Part shown: positions 47,450-60,375 of the stretch, one piece after another | Position numbering within the stretch: the first letter of the stretch is position 1 | How the letters are laid out: each line of letters opens with the position of its first letter | DNA from: Monocercomonoides exilis | Lineage: Eukaryota > Preaxostyla > Oxymonadida > Polymastigidae | Direction: 5' to 3' | Length of the DNA stretch: 64,000 bases | Assembly (NCBI GenBank): GCA_001643675.2 | Contig: LSRY02000057.1 | Span: 188,501-252,500 of the forward strand | Translations under genes and position numbers: made by a program | Notes under the pieces: generated by a model | The model's database searches: none | The model's input: the letters and a program-made list of their open reading frames with translations, nothing else | What the model was told of the DNA's origin: nothing

Positions 47450-49434
47450 ATGGAACAAACACTCGATAATGATATTATTCACTTTCTTGTGAAATTTGGT
47501 GAGCTGGAATGGAAATTTGATGAATATATTCAATTTTCATTATCACCTGAAAATAAAACAAATGAAACTTTAAAAAAAAATTTAGACATGTTTTTGTCCG
47601 TTAATGTTTTCTTTTTCCTTTCTGCTTTCTTTTCTTTTCTTTTCTTTTCTTTCTTTCTTTCTTTCTTTTTTGTGGAAGTGGAAAAGTTGTGACGGACGTG
47701 AAGAATCGTTTTCCTCAGGTCACCCAGGGCTGAATTTTATTATTTAAAATTGAATGAAAAATAACATTTTGAGTATTTTTTTTTCTAGAGATGAAAGTCA
47801 CAATTTCTCATTATTTTTCAAATTATCTGAATATATAACAAAATAGCAAAGAAATTGATGAACATATGTTCGAGAATAGAATATTTTTCAGTTTTATTAC
47901 TGTTATTCACGAAAATTCTTTTAATAATCTAACCATAATAGATATTTTGATTACTGTAAACTACAAATAAAATCTCACTCTTACAATAACATCGAAAAAG
48001 AAGAGCAACAACTATTTTGCTTTTTTTTGCAATGGAAGTGCTGAAGTTAAAAGAATTCGAAGCGAGTTCTTTTCTTTTAATTTAAGCATAAAAAAAATCC
48101 ACATTTTGCCATTGCATTGGAACAACCTGTACAAACCAAATTCGGAAGAAAGGCAAGCATTCAAAATATAATTCAATGGTTTGATCATTTTCATTGGACA
48201 GAGCCAAATTATGCCAATAGCGGAGTAGATATTGATTCCTTCGTCAAAGCACAACAAACGCCATGCACGATAACCGGGATTCCATTGAAAGATCTAACAT
48301 TTTTTGGCCAACATTATCTCAACAGCCCATGCGTCTCATTTGACTTGCCAAGCAAAGCTAAAAAAATTTAAGTTATTTCGATGGTTTTCCAAATCCGCAT
48401 TCAATTCCATTCAGATAGACATTCTTCATCGAACATGTCCCCATTTTTATTGAAATTTTATCTGATTTATCGAAAATCCATTGGCTGCTTTGAATTAAAA
48501 AAAAAATGCTTGGAATTGCAATTGGGCATCAATCACTCTGTGTTTGTTGTGAGGTTTGAATGATTTTTTCATTTGTTCTGTGCTGTTCACTTTCATATTT
48601 CTTTTTTCCCTTTTGGAATTTTAGGATAATGCATTTGGAGATATACCGGCTTTTTATTGAAATACACTCAATTTATCAGAAAAGCACTGGCTTTTTGGTG
48701 GTTCCGCATTGGAAGGATTTTCACGTGAAGAAAAGACAACATTATTGGAGCAATTGAAAGCGAGTCATGAGACAGAAGAAAGAAAAGAAGACGGTGGAAA
48801 AGAAAGTGAGGATGGAGTTAATGAGAGAGAAGGAAGAGATGGAGGATTGATCAACGCAGGAAGGAACGCGAGGAGCAAACGATTGCGAATGGAGAGGAGG
48901 CAGATTGAGTAATCAGTAATTCGCAATGAGAATGCTTGATTTGCAAAGAAGGGCAAATTGTGTTTGTGTTTGTTTGCTGATTAAAATTGTTTTTTTGAAT
49001 GATGAAAAATTTTCAGAATTGAAAAAAGAAAGAGATTGAATTTTTGTTTTTATTTTATTTTCCAAAATGTATTTTTGAGTTATAACAACAACACATTTGT
49101 TTTCTTTATTTGATTGTTTGCAATCTTTTTTTAGACTCTTTTTTTTATTCAAATTCGTACGAAGAGAAAGTTCACAAAACATTTCCTCTCAACAAGCACA
49201 AATGGCTTCTTAAAAGGATCTTTTCGCTGAAAAAGGAAGATGATTTTTTTTGAAAAGCATGCAATGGCTGTGTGCATAAAATGGATCAACATACAAAATG
49301 TGGAAGGAGCAAGAAAGCGGGAGACGAAGAAAGCGGAAAAACTTATTTGGGAAATTTTGGGCGAAGAAGCTGGCAAAGAGGTATTACAAGACAAAACAGA
49401 TGAGAATATGAAGAACACAATGGAGAAGATATGA
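47450..49434 (+). other. Exon-like pieces of an unrecognised, intron-rich or decaying gene
   Basis: Several plus-strand stretches look protein-coding but do not join into one clean frame by eye. One at 47450-47610 starts MEQTLDNDIIHFLVKFGELE. One at 48090-48371 contains HFAIALEQPVQTKFGRKASI and WFDHFHWTEPNY and is the most protein-like. One at 48626-48912 contains DNAFGDIPAF, then an in-frame TGA, then WLFGGSALEGFSREEKTTLL and a charged tail. One at 49240-49434 contains KAEKLIWEILGEEAGKEVL. Splice-like GTTTG and AG sites lie between pieces (for example donor near 48554, acceptor near 48624). It may be one multi-exon gene or a relic. I cannot name the family. Confidence 0.35.
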
Positions 49435-50332
49435 GACGGAGAGGAGGTCTGTAGGAGGGGGTAATGATGATGAGTTACACAGAAAAGATTTTTTTAAAAG
49501 AAGAACAAATTTTGATATGTGAGGACTGAAAAGAAAAAAATGAAAACAGCTGAGGAAAAAGATGAATTAATATTGGATATATTGGAGGGTGATAAGGAAA
49601 AAAAAGAGAAGGAAAAAATGAAAGAGAAGAGAAATTGAGAAACAGTTTTGAGGGAAAGAATTTTCATTGAAAGAGACAAAGAAAAGGGAATTGAGGAGCG
49701 GAAGAGAAGAAGAGAAGTGGAAAGAGAGAAGGGAAAAGAAAGACTCGCCATCTGATTGCATTGGAAGAGAAAGCTTTCAATAATTTGGAATAACACATTC
49801 AAAGTGAAAACATAGGTCATTTGTTAAGGTGTGGTATTTGTTGCTTTTTGTACTTTTGTCATTCAACAATTTTTGTTTGATAAGTTTCTTATTATTTTCT
49901 GGTGAATGCACTGTTAAGAACATGGAAAAATCCAACTTATTCCAACAAACAAAGCATTATCTGATTACAAATGATTTTTTCATTCAGGTGATGCAAGGCA
50001 GATTCTTATCATTTGTTGTATTTATTTGGACATATTTCATCTCTCTGTTTGACGTTTCTTTTTGTTTGTAACTTTTTAATTTTCATTATTTTTATTTTAC
50101 AATTCGACAAATTATAATCTGTATCAGCAAATACCGATTCATGGCTGAAAAGAACCAAAGAAATAGCGTTGCCTTGGAACTGTCTCAGACGTTTTCCAAA
50201 CGCTCACAAAGTGATTATTGAAAGAAGTTTTTTGATCTTACCAATTGTGCAGAAAACCATTATTTATTTCAATTTGATCATCCGAAAAATATTTTATATT
50301 TGAATCAAAATTGATTTTCATCCCAAAAGAGA
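49435..50332. other. Intergenic DNA with charged coding-like remnants
   Basis: Lys/Glu-rich open stretches (49540-49760) carry stops and may be low-complexity remnants of the preceding gene. The last 100 bases should contain the promoter of the 50.3-kb giant gene. Confidence 0.4.
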
Positions 50333-53300
50333 ATGCATTTGTTCCTTTTTGCATGTTTGTTTCTTTGGAGTTCATTTGAAGCACAAGATGCCTCTGGCGC
50401 TTCAGCATGGCAAAACAAAGGTATTCTTTGGCATTAATATTTTTTGATAAATTGTATTTATAAATGCCAAGACAATTTGTACGATGCACAATTTATCTCT
50501 AAGACAAATGGTTGTTATTTCTTTAAACAGAGAAATACATCAGGAGCTAAAAGATTGCAGTCAGGAATATCGACAGTTGTTAATGCATTTTTTGTATTTT
50601 CCAATTCCACAATTGGAGTCAAGAATTTGGCAATTGAACATTTATCTTCGCCTTCGATGCATATTACAGATAAATCAACAATCACAATTGATTCCTGCAT
50701 TTCCCACCAAAAATCAGCATCTCCGTTTCATTTGCAAAGTGGGTCAATCGGCATGGTGAATTTGAGTTTGATCCCTCAAAAGAATCTGAACCCTTCCAGT
50801 CTCATTTCTTCATCTGATGATTCAAATTCTGCCATTTTGAGAAATTCGATCATTACAGATCTGACTGTATCATCCTCAGACAATTTTCTGTTGTCTGGAA
50901 AGAGCAAAAGTGAACAGATTCATGATTGTGCCTTCAGGAATATTTCTGTGAAATATGATGCGAATAGCGATCATTTTGTGGAACATTCATGTTTTCGAAG
51001 TTCAATGGAGAATTGCCTCATTTATTCGTGTGTGAATGCCTTTGAAGGAGGGATCTCGAGTGGATCTTATTCTTCACAGAAGTTTGTCTGCAGAAACACA
51101 TCAACAAGCTTCGGGAAAAGAGAAATGAATGATCTTCAAAGAAAAGAAAAATTGGACACAACTAGCAGCCAATCCTTTTCATTGTGCGAATGGACTGATT
51201 GCACATCTCCACAAGGAGGTGCTCTTTATGTTCATGACAATGAAAATGCTATTCTCAGAGTTGAGAATTCATCATTCACAAGATGTAACGCTTCATTGAC
51301 AAGAGGGGGAGGAATATATGCATTGAATATCGCTGAATGTATTGTGCTTCATTCAATGTTTGTTCAATGTTCCGCAGCAGCAACAACAAATAATGGGGGA
51401 GGGGGAATTCAATTTGAAACAACAATTTCACAGTCAATGGTCGATAATTGTTCATTTTTCAATTGCTCATCGGGCAATGACGGAGGGGCAATTGATCTCG
51501 CTCAAGCAATAATTCGAAAACAAATAGCTTTCATTAAAAATTCATTATTTATCTCTTGCGAAGCAAATCATTCAACTGGATCAGCTGGAGGTGCCATTCA
51601 ACATTGGACTTCGATAGACAAAGCAATCATTTCAAATTGTTTGTTCCGTAATTGTCATTCTATGTGTGGAGGAGGCGCTGTTGGTATATTAATTAATAGA
51701 AACAATAACGGAATATTGCTTTATTACTGCTTTTTCCACAATAATACATGCGGAGCAGGAGGAAATGAAATTGCTCTCCATAATTCAACAGAAAACAACA
51801 TTGATCCAAGCTGCTACTCTTCAAGAAATGCATCAAACAGGGTTAGTACAGACTTATATTCCATTGTTGATAGAAGTGAATGGCTTCGAAACGATTTTGG
51901 AATAATGAGATTTGTTTCTTCGACCGATACGCAGCCCAATGCCAAAGATACATTTGCATGTGGACTGAATGAAAGTCATCCTTGCAGCACAATCAGCCAT
52001 TGTTTGAGTCAACTCATTCCAGAATTAGTGAAGGATATTGAGATTCTCACAGGAACGATTGCAGAGGCAAAAAGCGTGGACTGTGGTGTCAGTTCTTTCA
52101 CAATATATGGCCAGAGTGATTTGAGTTCAACGATGCAAACAGATTTTGAAGAAAAAGGTTTATCTCTTTTTTCAGTCTCTACAGGCACATTGACTGTCAG
52201 AGACTTTGTTCTTGTGCATGACCCTGCTCATCCGAATAATCGTGCCTCAAGGCTATTTGAGATAAGTGGAGCAGGAGAGATGCATATTAGTAGACTGAAC
52301 ATTTCCGCTGGAAGTGGACGCTCAACAGAAACAGCATTCATCACAGAGCTGATCAATATTCAGAATGGGGTATTTCAAATGGAAAACGTGAACTGGGCAA
52401 AGACTATTTCAACTGTTTCGTTGGTTTCACTTTCTTCAACAAATGAAATTTCATTGAAGCTTTCAGAGTGCACCTTTAGTGGAATCGAAAGAACTTCAAA
52501 CGGAGCGGCTGTGATGTCGTTGGAAAACGACAAGGCAAACATCGATCTGAATTCTTGCACTTTTGAAGGATGTGGAAGTACAGAATCAGAAAATGGAGGA
52601 TCGATGATGCTATGTGTGGGAGAAGCGAATGAAGTGAAAGTTGAAGGCGGGATCTATGATGGGTGCTTTTGTTCAGCAACAGATGGTCTTGGGGGAGGAA
52701 TTCTTCTTCGATTATTGAATGAAAATCCAAATTTCCTGATATCATCTTCCTTTGGCACAAATACAGCCAAGTGGGGAAGAGATATTTTTGCCATTTCACC
52801 CAATTTGGAAGAAACTGCAACTTCAAGAAAAATCGCATGTGTGACAGCCTCTTTGGATTCTGTTGACAGAGTGAGAGGATATGACAATGGAAACAACAGT
52901 TTGGCCATTCCTCTGTGCATCTATCTCCTTCCCACTCCAGAAGAAATACATGTGAGAAATCCCGAGGCATCCAATCATTCGCGCTGTGGAATAGTTCAAT
53001 TCCCTTGCTTGACGATGAAACATTCACTCACAAGACAAACAGGAACAAAGAAAGTTGTTGTGAATGGAATGATTTTGATGAGTGATGAATTGGACTTTAC
53101 TGATCAAAAGCATGAAATCCGAGGAAATGATGAGCAGAGTGGTTGGACAGTCTCTGAAGCAAGAGAAACGTCCAATTCAGCGATGATTTCAGCAAATGTT
53201 GAAACAGAATTATCAAAGCTCATCTTCTCTCTTCCTCCTTTTCTTTCATCACACTCCACTTTTATTTCTTCATCTTCACAACTGACTCTGTCTCAATGTT

Positions 53301-56300
53301 CTTTTTCCCTTCAAGATCATTCATCAGAAATTTCATTTCTATTCTTATCTATTAAGTCTGGAACCTTGGCTGTTGATTCATTCTCGGCTTCATCAATCAC
53401 TTTGAGTGGAAATCCGTTGATCTCTTTGTGTGGTAGTGGGACAAAGACCGAGTTAATGAATGCCAAATGGTTGAACATGACGAACTGCACTTTCACATAT
53501 ATAGAAAGAACAGCTGGAAGTGGAGGCTGCGTGAGCATCGATAACAGCAATGATGAAAATGAAAGTGCAGAAGGAGAAATACATATTGAAGAATGTGTAT
53601 TTGATGAATGCTCAGTGCAGGCTGATGGAAGCAGAGGAGGGGCTCTCAATGCTCAGTTGAAAGAGAATACTCATATAAATATTGTTTCATGCACATTCAC
53701 AGGATGCACAGCTCCTGCTGGAGAAGAAAAGACCGGCTTTGGAGGAGGGATGGCACTGAAGCTGATTGATGATGGTTCTTCATTTGTAATCTCATCCCCC
53801 ATTTTTGGTTCAGACAAGCCAAATGTTGCAAAATGTGGAAATGACCTGTTTGTCGAATCATCAAACTTGACAAAGAGCATCACAAACACTTCTCTTCCAT
53901 TTGTATCTGGGCATCTGGATGGTATTTCATTGAATTCCATGAGAGGGTTTGATGGGAATGATTCAACGAATGCCATTCCATTGGTGTATTTCTGGTTCTC
54001 ACTTGGCTCAGAGTTATTTGTTGAGGGTGAAGGAAAAGATATGGGTGCTTGCGGATTCTCAGATTGTCCTTGTCTGTCAATTGATTATTCATTGGATCGA
54101 TTGCCAGGAGGAAATGAAAGGAATATAACCATCATAGGAAAAGGCATTCTTCAGAAATGTGTTGAACTCTGTGGAATCTCAATAAAATCGGATGATAACA
54201 ATAAGTGTGTTTTGGAATGTCTCTCATCGCTTGAAGGAGCAGAGGATGCAGCAATGAAGATTTCTGGAATTACCGATTTCGAACTGATTCGCTTTGTGAT
54301 TCCATCATCATTTACAGGTGGAGTCAACTATTTGATGCATGTTGGATCAAGCGAGGGATTGCTGAATCTGAAAGATTGCTCATTCACAAAAAATGAAGAA
54401 AGCGGAGAGTACATGATTAATTATGGACTGATCAAGGCAGACGGAGGAACGGTTCAATTGGAATTTGTGCTAACTCAGTCACTTTGTTTTTCGCATGATG
54501 TTATTTCTGTGTTGTCAACAACGGTGCTGAATGCGAAAAATCTGACGATGAAGAGTATTGAGCTCGAAGGAGCAAGCGGGTTGAGCATATCAAAGAGTTC
54601 AGGGAGAGAGAAAAATGAAGTGGAACAAGATGTTGTTATTGAGTGGAGCATATTCGAAGAAGTCACCCAGAACACAACGGATGATATTCCCATCATTCGA
54701 AATGACAATGATGAGCCATTGAAAATTGTTATTAGAAACTCAACGATGAAGAAATGTGGAGGAACGAGGTGTGGAAAGGGAGGAGGGATGTTTTGTGTGC
54801 TGAATGAGGGAGGAAGCTTTGACTGCTCTTTTTGCACGATTTCTGAGTGCTTCTGCTCGAGCACAGGAAGAGGTGGGTGGCTGTTTCTGGAATGCACCTC
54901 GACAGCTGAGCATCCTCTGAACTTTGAGTTGTCAAATATCACATTCAGAGACAACTCTGCGTTGAGAGGGAGAGATGTGTATGTGAGATGCCACTCAATT
55001 GAAACACAGATAGTTGATGAGCAATTCTTGCTGGATTTCAGAGCGCCGTTTGTGAAGGAGCTGGCAATATGGGGCTGCACAACAGATTCCTTTCTGGATG
55101 AAGAAGATCTTCTGCTGAGGGTTGTGAAATATCGGAGCGAGACGATATTTGTATCTTCAGTTTCTGAAAACTCAGCAGATAGCAAGCAATGTGGAGAGTT
55201 GAGTGCACCATGCCACTCATTGAATCTGGGAGTGCAACATATCATTCCTTCATCGTATTCTCAGCTGTTGGTATCAGAGGAAACAATCATGAACAGGGAA
55301 TGCGAAGCGAAGGATATGATTATCCACTCGTTGCAATCTCAGTCAGCCGCTTCAGTGCATCTGAACTCAACAATTGATATCAATGAGGGAAATCTCGTTA
55401 CAACCTCGGAGACTGTTCGGTTTGAGAGATTGAAATTCAACTTTGGCCAGTCGTTTTCTTATTCAGGCAGTTCTGTCATTCATGAAGCAAGTGGACAGCT
55501 TTCTCTTTTATTTGTTGATTTCTCTTCTGCTGGATTGTCAAGCAACAATCAGCCTGTTGTTTTTCTTAATTCAACATTGCTGAGCATTGGAAATGGAATT
55601 CTTTATGTTGACAACTGCTCAGTGTCACTCCTTTCATTCAAGAAGCCTTCGTTTCTGCTTTGTGGAGATGAGATATCAATGACAAATGTGAAAATGGATA
55701 ATTTTGAAACAATGGGAAATGTGTTTGTGATTGGTCAATGCAAAAAAGTTGTATTCAATGGAATTGATGCAGATGGAGTGAAATTGTCTGATGGCTGCAT
55801 CTTTTCAGTAGATGATTCAACTTCAGGAACAATTTCCATTGGAAGCTCCTCATTCAACAACTGTTCGAAAAATTCTGAAGGGGCTTCTGTTCTCTCTGCT
55901 TCTTCATCATCCTCTCAAATATCTCTTTCTAATTGCTCTTGCTCAAACTGTTGTTCCATGTCTGACAAAGGAAGCATTGTGGAATTGAGCAATGCGAGGG
56001 ATGCTTCGATGGATTTGTGCAGATTTATTGGAGTGCTTGGAAAAGAAAGTGAGAATGAGAGAAACTATAATTTTGAAGAAATATGCAAATGGAATGGATC
56101 TCTTGTTCATTCAACAAACTCAACAATAATGATGAAATATGTGACAATAATGAATGCTTCATCAGGTGGGTTATCAGTGTCTGCAGGCGATGTGACAATT
56201 GAGAAAGGAGAGTTTATGAACAACAATCCATTCATTGAAAAATATCCATCGATGAGAAGAAACATAATTTGCTCAGATTCTACTTCATTGACTATATCCA

Positions 56301-58084
56301 GTTTGAAAGGAGGAGATGGGTTGATGCCCAATTCTTCTCTTTGGATTTTGAATGATGGATGTGATTTGAGAGGGATAGCAGGAGAAAGGGCATCTCCTTT
56401 CTTCATTCCCAGGCTGGAAGATGTTTCTGTGAATGAAAATGGCAGCAATATTGTCGTGAAATTCAAGGGATCACTTTTTGTTCCATGTGACTTGTCATTC
56501 AGACTTGTGTATAAAACAGGAGATGTGGAGTTAGTTGAGACATATCAGTTTGAGGAAGATGGTTTCTTATCCGAAACTGAAGTGATTGGAACAATCACAT
56601 CAGAAAATATTTCAAAGGTTGCAGATGAAACAGAGGTATCAGTGATGATTCTGTTTGGGGACGGAAATAATCCATCGACCACTGATTCTTTCATTCTGAA
56701 GAACAAAAGTGAGCCCAAAGCTAATGGAGATGAAAGGATTGTTGAAGGAGGGAAAGAAGTGAAGTCTTATTGGTTGTTGATTGTGATCATTATGGCATTT
56801 ATTCTTCTTATCATTCTGATTATTGCAGTTATTTCAACAATCAGATGGAGAAAGGCAAAGAATGAAGCAAAAGATCTGAGAGAGATAGTGAATGATACAG
56901 TGAAGAAGGATCCGAAGGCATTTGAGATGGTAACGATGGAGATGTCACCAGAGGAGCAGTGGAGAAGAGCAGAGAAAGAGGCAGAGAAAAAGAATGAAGA
57001 AAGGATCAAGAAGAGGGTGTATGCGAAAAGCTTGGGGCATTCGGAGTCTTCAGAGCATCTTCTTTCTGAAAGCGGATCAACCGAATACATCCTTGGAAGA
57101 GATTCAGACAAGATCCCTCAATGGATGCTGGAGAAGGTTGATGATGAGGAAGAGATAAGGAAGAGAACACCATCTCCATCAATTTCATCCACTTGTTCAA
57201 CTGATTCAGATTCGACATTTGTTCGAGGGGAGGATTTGTGTCCAACAACCTCGTCGATGTCGAACTTGGTGGATGCAATGGCCTGTTCATCACCACATGA
57301 GAAGCTGATTGTGGATCTGAGGGATTCGCTGTTCATGCTTCTTCATGGGAGAAATGAGAAGAAGGAGATGGCAATTGGCACTCTTCAAGAGAGAGAGATG
57401 ACAGCTGCACAGATCCTGTTCTGGGTGACGAATGGGGCACTTCACTCATTTGATGAAATGGAAAACAAGCTTCAATCCCTTGTCAATTTGAGTCCGCACA
57501 TTGTGTTGTTCTCAGAGCATATGGTGATCTGCATTGTGATGCACTCAGATTGTTCATCAGACTCAGATACTTCATCCTCCATCTCTTCATCAACAGTCGT
57601 GACATCAGCAAGTGATGATGAAAGCGACTCTTTGCCCTCATCTGCCTTTGAGGATGATGAAGACATCAGAAAGGAGTGTTTGAGGTGGAAGGCACCGGAG
57701 CTGCTGAATGGAACAAAGAAACATGCGACGAAGAAGACTGTTGTGTTCTCGATAGGGATGATGCTGTGGGAGTGTTTGACGCTGCAGATTCCGTTTGGGG
57801 AGTATGAGGCTGAGACAGCTGGAGAGAAGATAAAGAATGGGGAGAGGCCAAACATGGGGATGATCGAGACAAGCAGTTTTGGTGAGACGACGAAAGCGTG
57901 TGTGATGCTGCAGGCCAACAGCAGGCCCACGCTTGTGGAGCTGAAGCGAGAGTTCATCGGGCACTTTCCTGCAGAGATGGTGGTTGTGACAGCATCTGAT
58001 GCGATCGACGATGAAAATGTGAGCGATATTGTCAGAGGAAGCGATATTGGGGGCAGTAGTTTCAGCAACACATCATATCTGTAG
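50333..58084 (+). CDS. Giant beta-helix / transmembrane / kinase-like surface protein, third locus (intact)
   Basis: Two exons (50333-50420 and 50472-58084) encode about 2,566 residues. The start at 50333 gives the signal peptide MHLFLFACLFLWSSFEAQDA, and the 51-nt intron (GTATTC to CAAG) restores frame. The ectodomain (residues about 30-2120) has Cys/Ser/Asn-rich parallel beta-helix rungs (ENSSFTRCN, FFNCSSGNDGGAI), four CG...PC modules and many N-glycosylation sequons. The transmembrane helix at about residue 2126 is LLIVIIMAFILLIILIIAVI. The cytosolic side has DPKAFEMVTMEMSPEEQW, a Ser/Asp-rich linker, and a kinase-like domain (about 2300-2525) with RWKAPELL, VFSIGMMLWECL and ANSRPTLVELKREF. 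HRD, DFG and the subdomain IX Asp are absent, so it is a pseudokinase. Likely a cell-surface adhesin or receptor, but the ligand is unknown. Intact frame shows the family is maintained. Confidence 0.88.
51895..55235 (+). repeat. Four tandem ectodomain modules in the third-locus gene
   Basis: Module signatures occur near 51895 (ACGLNESHPCSTISHCL), 52905 (RCGIVQFPCLTMKHSL), 53976 (ACGFSDCPCLSIDYSL) and 55110 (QCGELSAPCHSLNLGV). Spacing is about 1.0-1.1 kb. These are the same signatures and period as the eight-module gene in the palindrome. Confidence 0.75.
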
Positions 58085-59287
58085 TTGTTTGTGGTTGAAG
58101 AGCACAAAACTGGAAAAGGAAGAATGATAGAAACGACAAACAAACAGAATGATAGTGGATCGAACTTTCTGAACGATTTGAAACACCAAACGAGGAGAGG
58201 GGAAAGAAAGTTGGCATTGGTGTGACGAAGCAGAAACAGAAGTGATGGCATTGTGAATGCTCAAGTTGGTCAGTCGCAGTGAAGAAATTTTGTTGCGGTT
58301 TCCGAATCGCAAGCAAAAAGCAGGTGGCTGATTTCTTGGGCGAAAACGAGTGTTTGTTTTTGTTTTTAATTTTAAGTTATTGTTCTTTTTTGTTGAATTG
58401 GAAATACAACGGCAAAGGAATGAATGAAAATAACTTTTTAAGGGGAAAACAATTTCGAACAGACAAAAACAAACCTTTGCATTAATTTGTTTTATATATA
58501 ACAAATTGTTGGAATTAGATGAAAAAAATCTCTTTCAAAGAAATATCTCATATTTTTAAATTGCTATTTATTTTTTTCATCCAAAATTTTCCTCGATTAA
58601 GATGAATAAAACTGTAAAATTTCTTTTCGTTTCAAATTTGTTATCATATATGAAATAATCTAAATTTTCCTACAAAAAAATTGTTCCTCTGTCACACGAC
58701 AAGTTATTAATAAATATGTCCGTCACCAAAAAAAAAAAAAGAAAGAAAGAAAAAATTTTAGTATAATATAATTTAAATAAAATTATATATATGTTAGCGA
58801 AAACTTTATCAAAACTATATAAAGAGCTTTGGAAAAAATGTGTTGATAGAATTTGAAATATCTGTCTTTTTCTCATTTGTTAGTGACGGTCAATGACGGT
58901 CATTGACAAATTGTGACAAAAAAATACCTCAACTGACATTTCGTGTCAAAAAAATTAAATATTGGGAACTTGATCATATTTATTAAAATTCGACTTTTTC
59001 AAAATAAAAAGAATTGGGCATATGATAACTTAACGTGGTCATCGAAAAGTTCAAAAAATACAAAAATTTTAACACATAACTGTTTATAAATATAAATAGA
59101 ATGCATCCAGGTTCGAAAATATGAAAATCAAAAATGTGTTTTGTGAATTAAAATTAATATTAAAATATTCATATTTATGGGTGTGATCAAATTTGTGCAC
59201 AAATAGTTTGAAATTCAATATTTAAATATATAAATATATTAAATTCACTTTTAAAAATATATCAAAAATAACAGTTTTTGAAACGAG
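58085..59287. other. Downstream flank of the third giant gene, AT-rich
   Basis: 58085-58340 is less AT-rich and probably 3' UTR or recent coding decay. The rest is AT-rich. GTGACGGTCA-like short direct and inverted repeats lie around 58700-58725 and 58883-58915. No gene seen. Confidence 0.5.
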
Positions 59288-60375
59288 ATGAGTAAGATTA
59301 ATGATACAAAAGATGAAATATTTTCTATTATGAATATTACAAGGGATAACGACAATATATGGAATTGGTTAATGGAGGTTTTGCATGTGTTTCATCCTAA
59401 ATTATGTGCAAATTGCAGAACAATCATGAAGGTTGAGAAAGTTGGACACAGAAGAAGATGGAAGTGCAGCAAATGTTCAAAACGTATTTCATTGTTATCT
59501 GAAACAGCATTTTGCAGAAGTCATTTGGAAATTAGGATCATAATACAAATTCTTTTATTTTTTCATATTGGAATACAAATTTATCAAACAAGTTTATAAA
59601 CTAATGTGAGCAGGATATCTGTCAGTTATTATTATTCAATAGCTCGTGCAAGTTTAGCCTCGTATGCAGTGACAAAATTTCAAAAGCTTGGCGGTGAAGA
59701 AACAATTGTGGAGATTGACGAAGCCATATTAAGGAAAAGAAAATATCACAATGGAAAGAAAAAAGCACAAATTTGGATATTTGGCATGATTGAAAGGAAA
59801 ATTGAAGGAAAGAAAGGAAAGTATTTACTGCTACGAGTGCCAAATAGAAAAAAAACACTTTTATTCCTATCATCCAGGCAAATGTGATTGAATGAACGAT
59901 GATATACTCCGATGAATGGAAAGCATATCAGTGTCTGGAGACGTTGGGATATAAGCATTTAACTGTATGTCACAAATACAACTTTCGTGATCCTCTCACT
60001 GGAACTTGCACAAATATGATAGAAGGAACTTGGAGTTTGCTAAGAAAAAGTTTCCCTCGAACAGGAGTCAAAGCAAGATTCATTGATGATTTTTTGATGA
60101 GTTACATTGGAAAAAGAGATGAAAATTTGACTATAAATGAATTTCTAACTCGTGTCTTTCAATACAAACCAACAAATGACATTAACGTTGAAGAATCAGA
60201 AAGTGAGACCGAGGAAGATGTCACAATGGAGATCGATGATGATGAAAAAAGTGATCATAAAGAAACAAGTGATGATGATGTTCCAGTCATTGAATTTGAA
60301 GATAACATGGATGATGATATCGATCCTTTTGGAGCTGGAGATGGAGGTGATGCATCATCGTTTGAGGATGATTAA
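59288..60375 (+). pseudogene. Merlin transposase, third copy, nearly full length but interrupted
   Basis: The frame starts at ATG 59288 and covers a zinc ribbon (CANC ... CSKC), EIDEAILRKRKYHNG (first Asp, near 59715), IWIFGMIERK, MIYSDEWKAY (second Asp, near 59910), NMIEGTWSLLRKSFPRTG (acidic residue, near 60020) and a very acidic tail rich in Glu/Asp to TAA at 60375. Interruptions are an in-frame TAA at 59597-59599, a one-base shift at an A-run near 59850 and a TGA near 59896. There is no intron at the position where the 33.7-kb copy has one. Terminal repeats were not found by eye. It is the best preserved of the three for protein content and could be close to a functional sequence in another copy. 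Confidence 0.82.

Noticed and set aside
59288-60375. Bacterial ISXO2/IS1595 insertion sequence or contamination
   Set aside because: The protein is ISXO2-like, but sister copies have introns, 9-bp target duplications and AT-rich eukaryotic surroundings, matching the eukaryotic Merlin superfamily.
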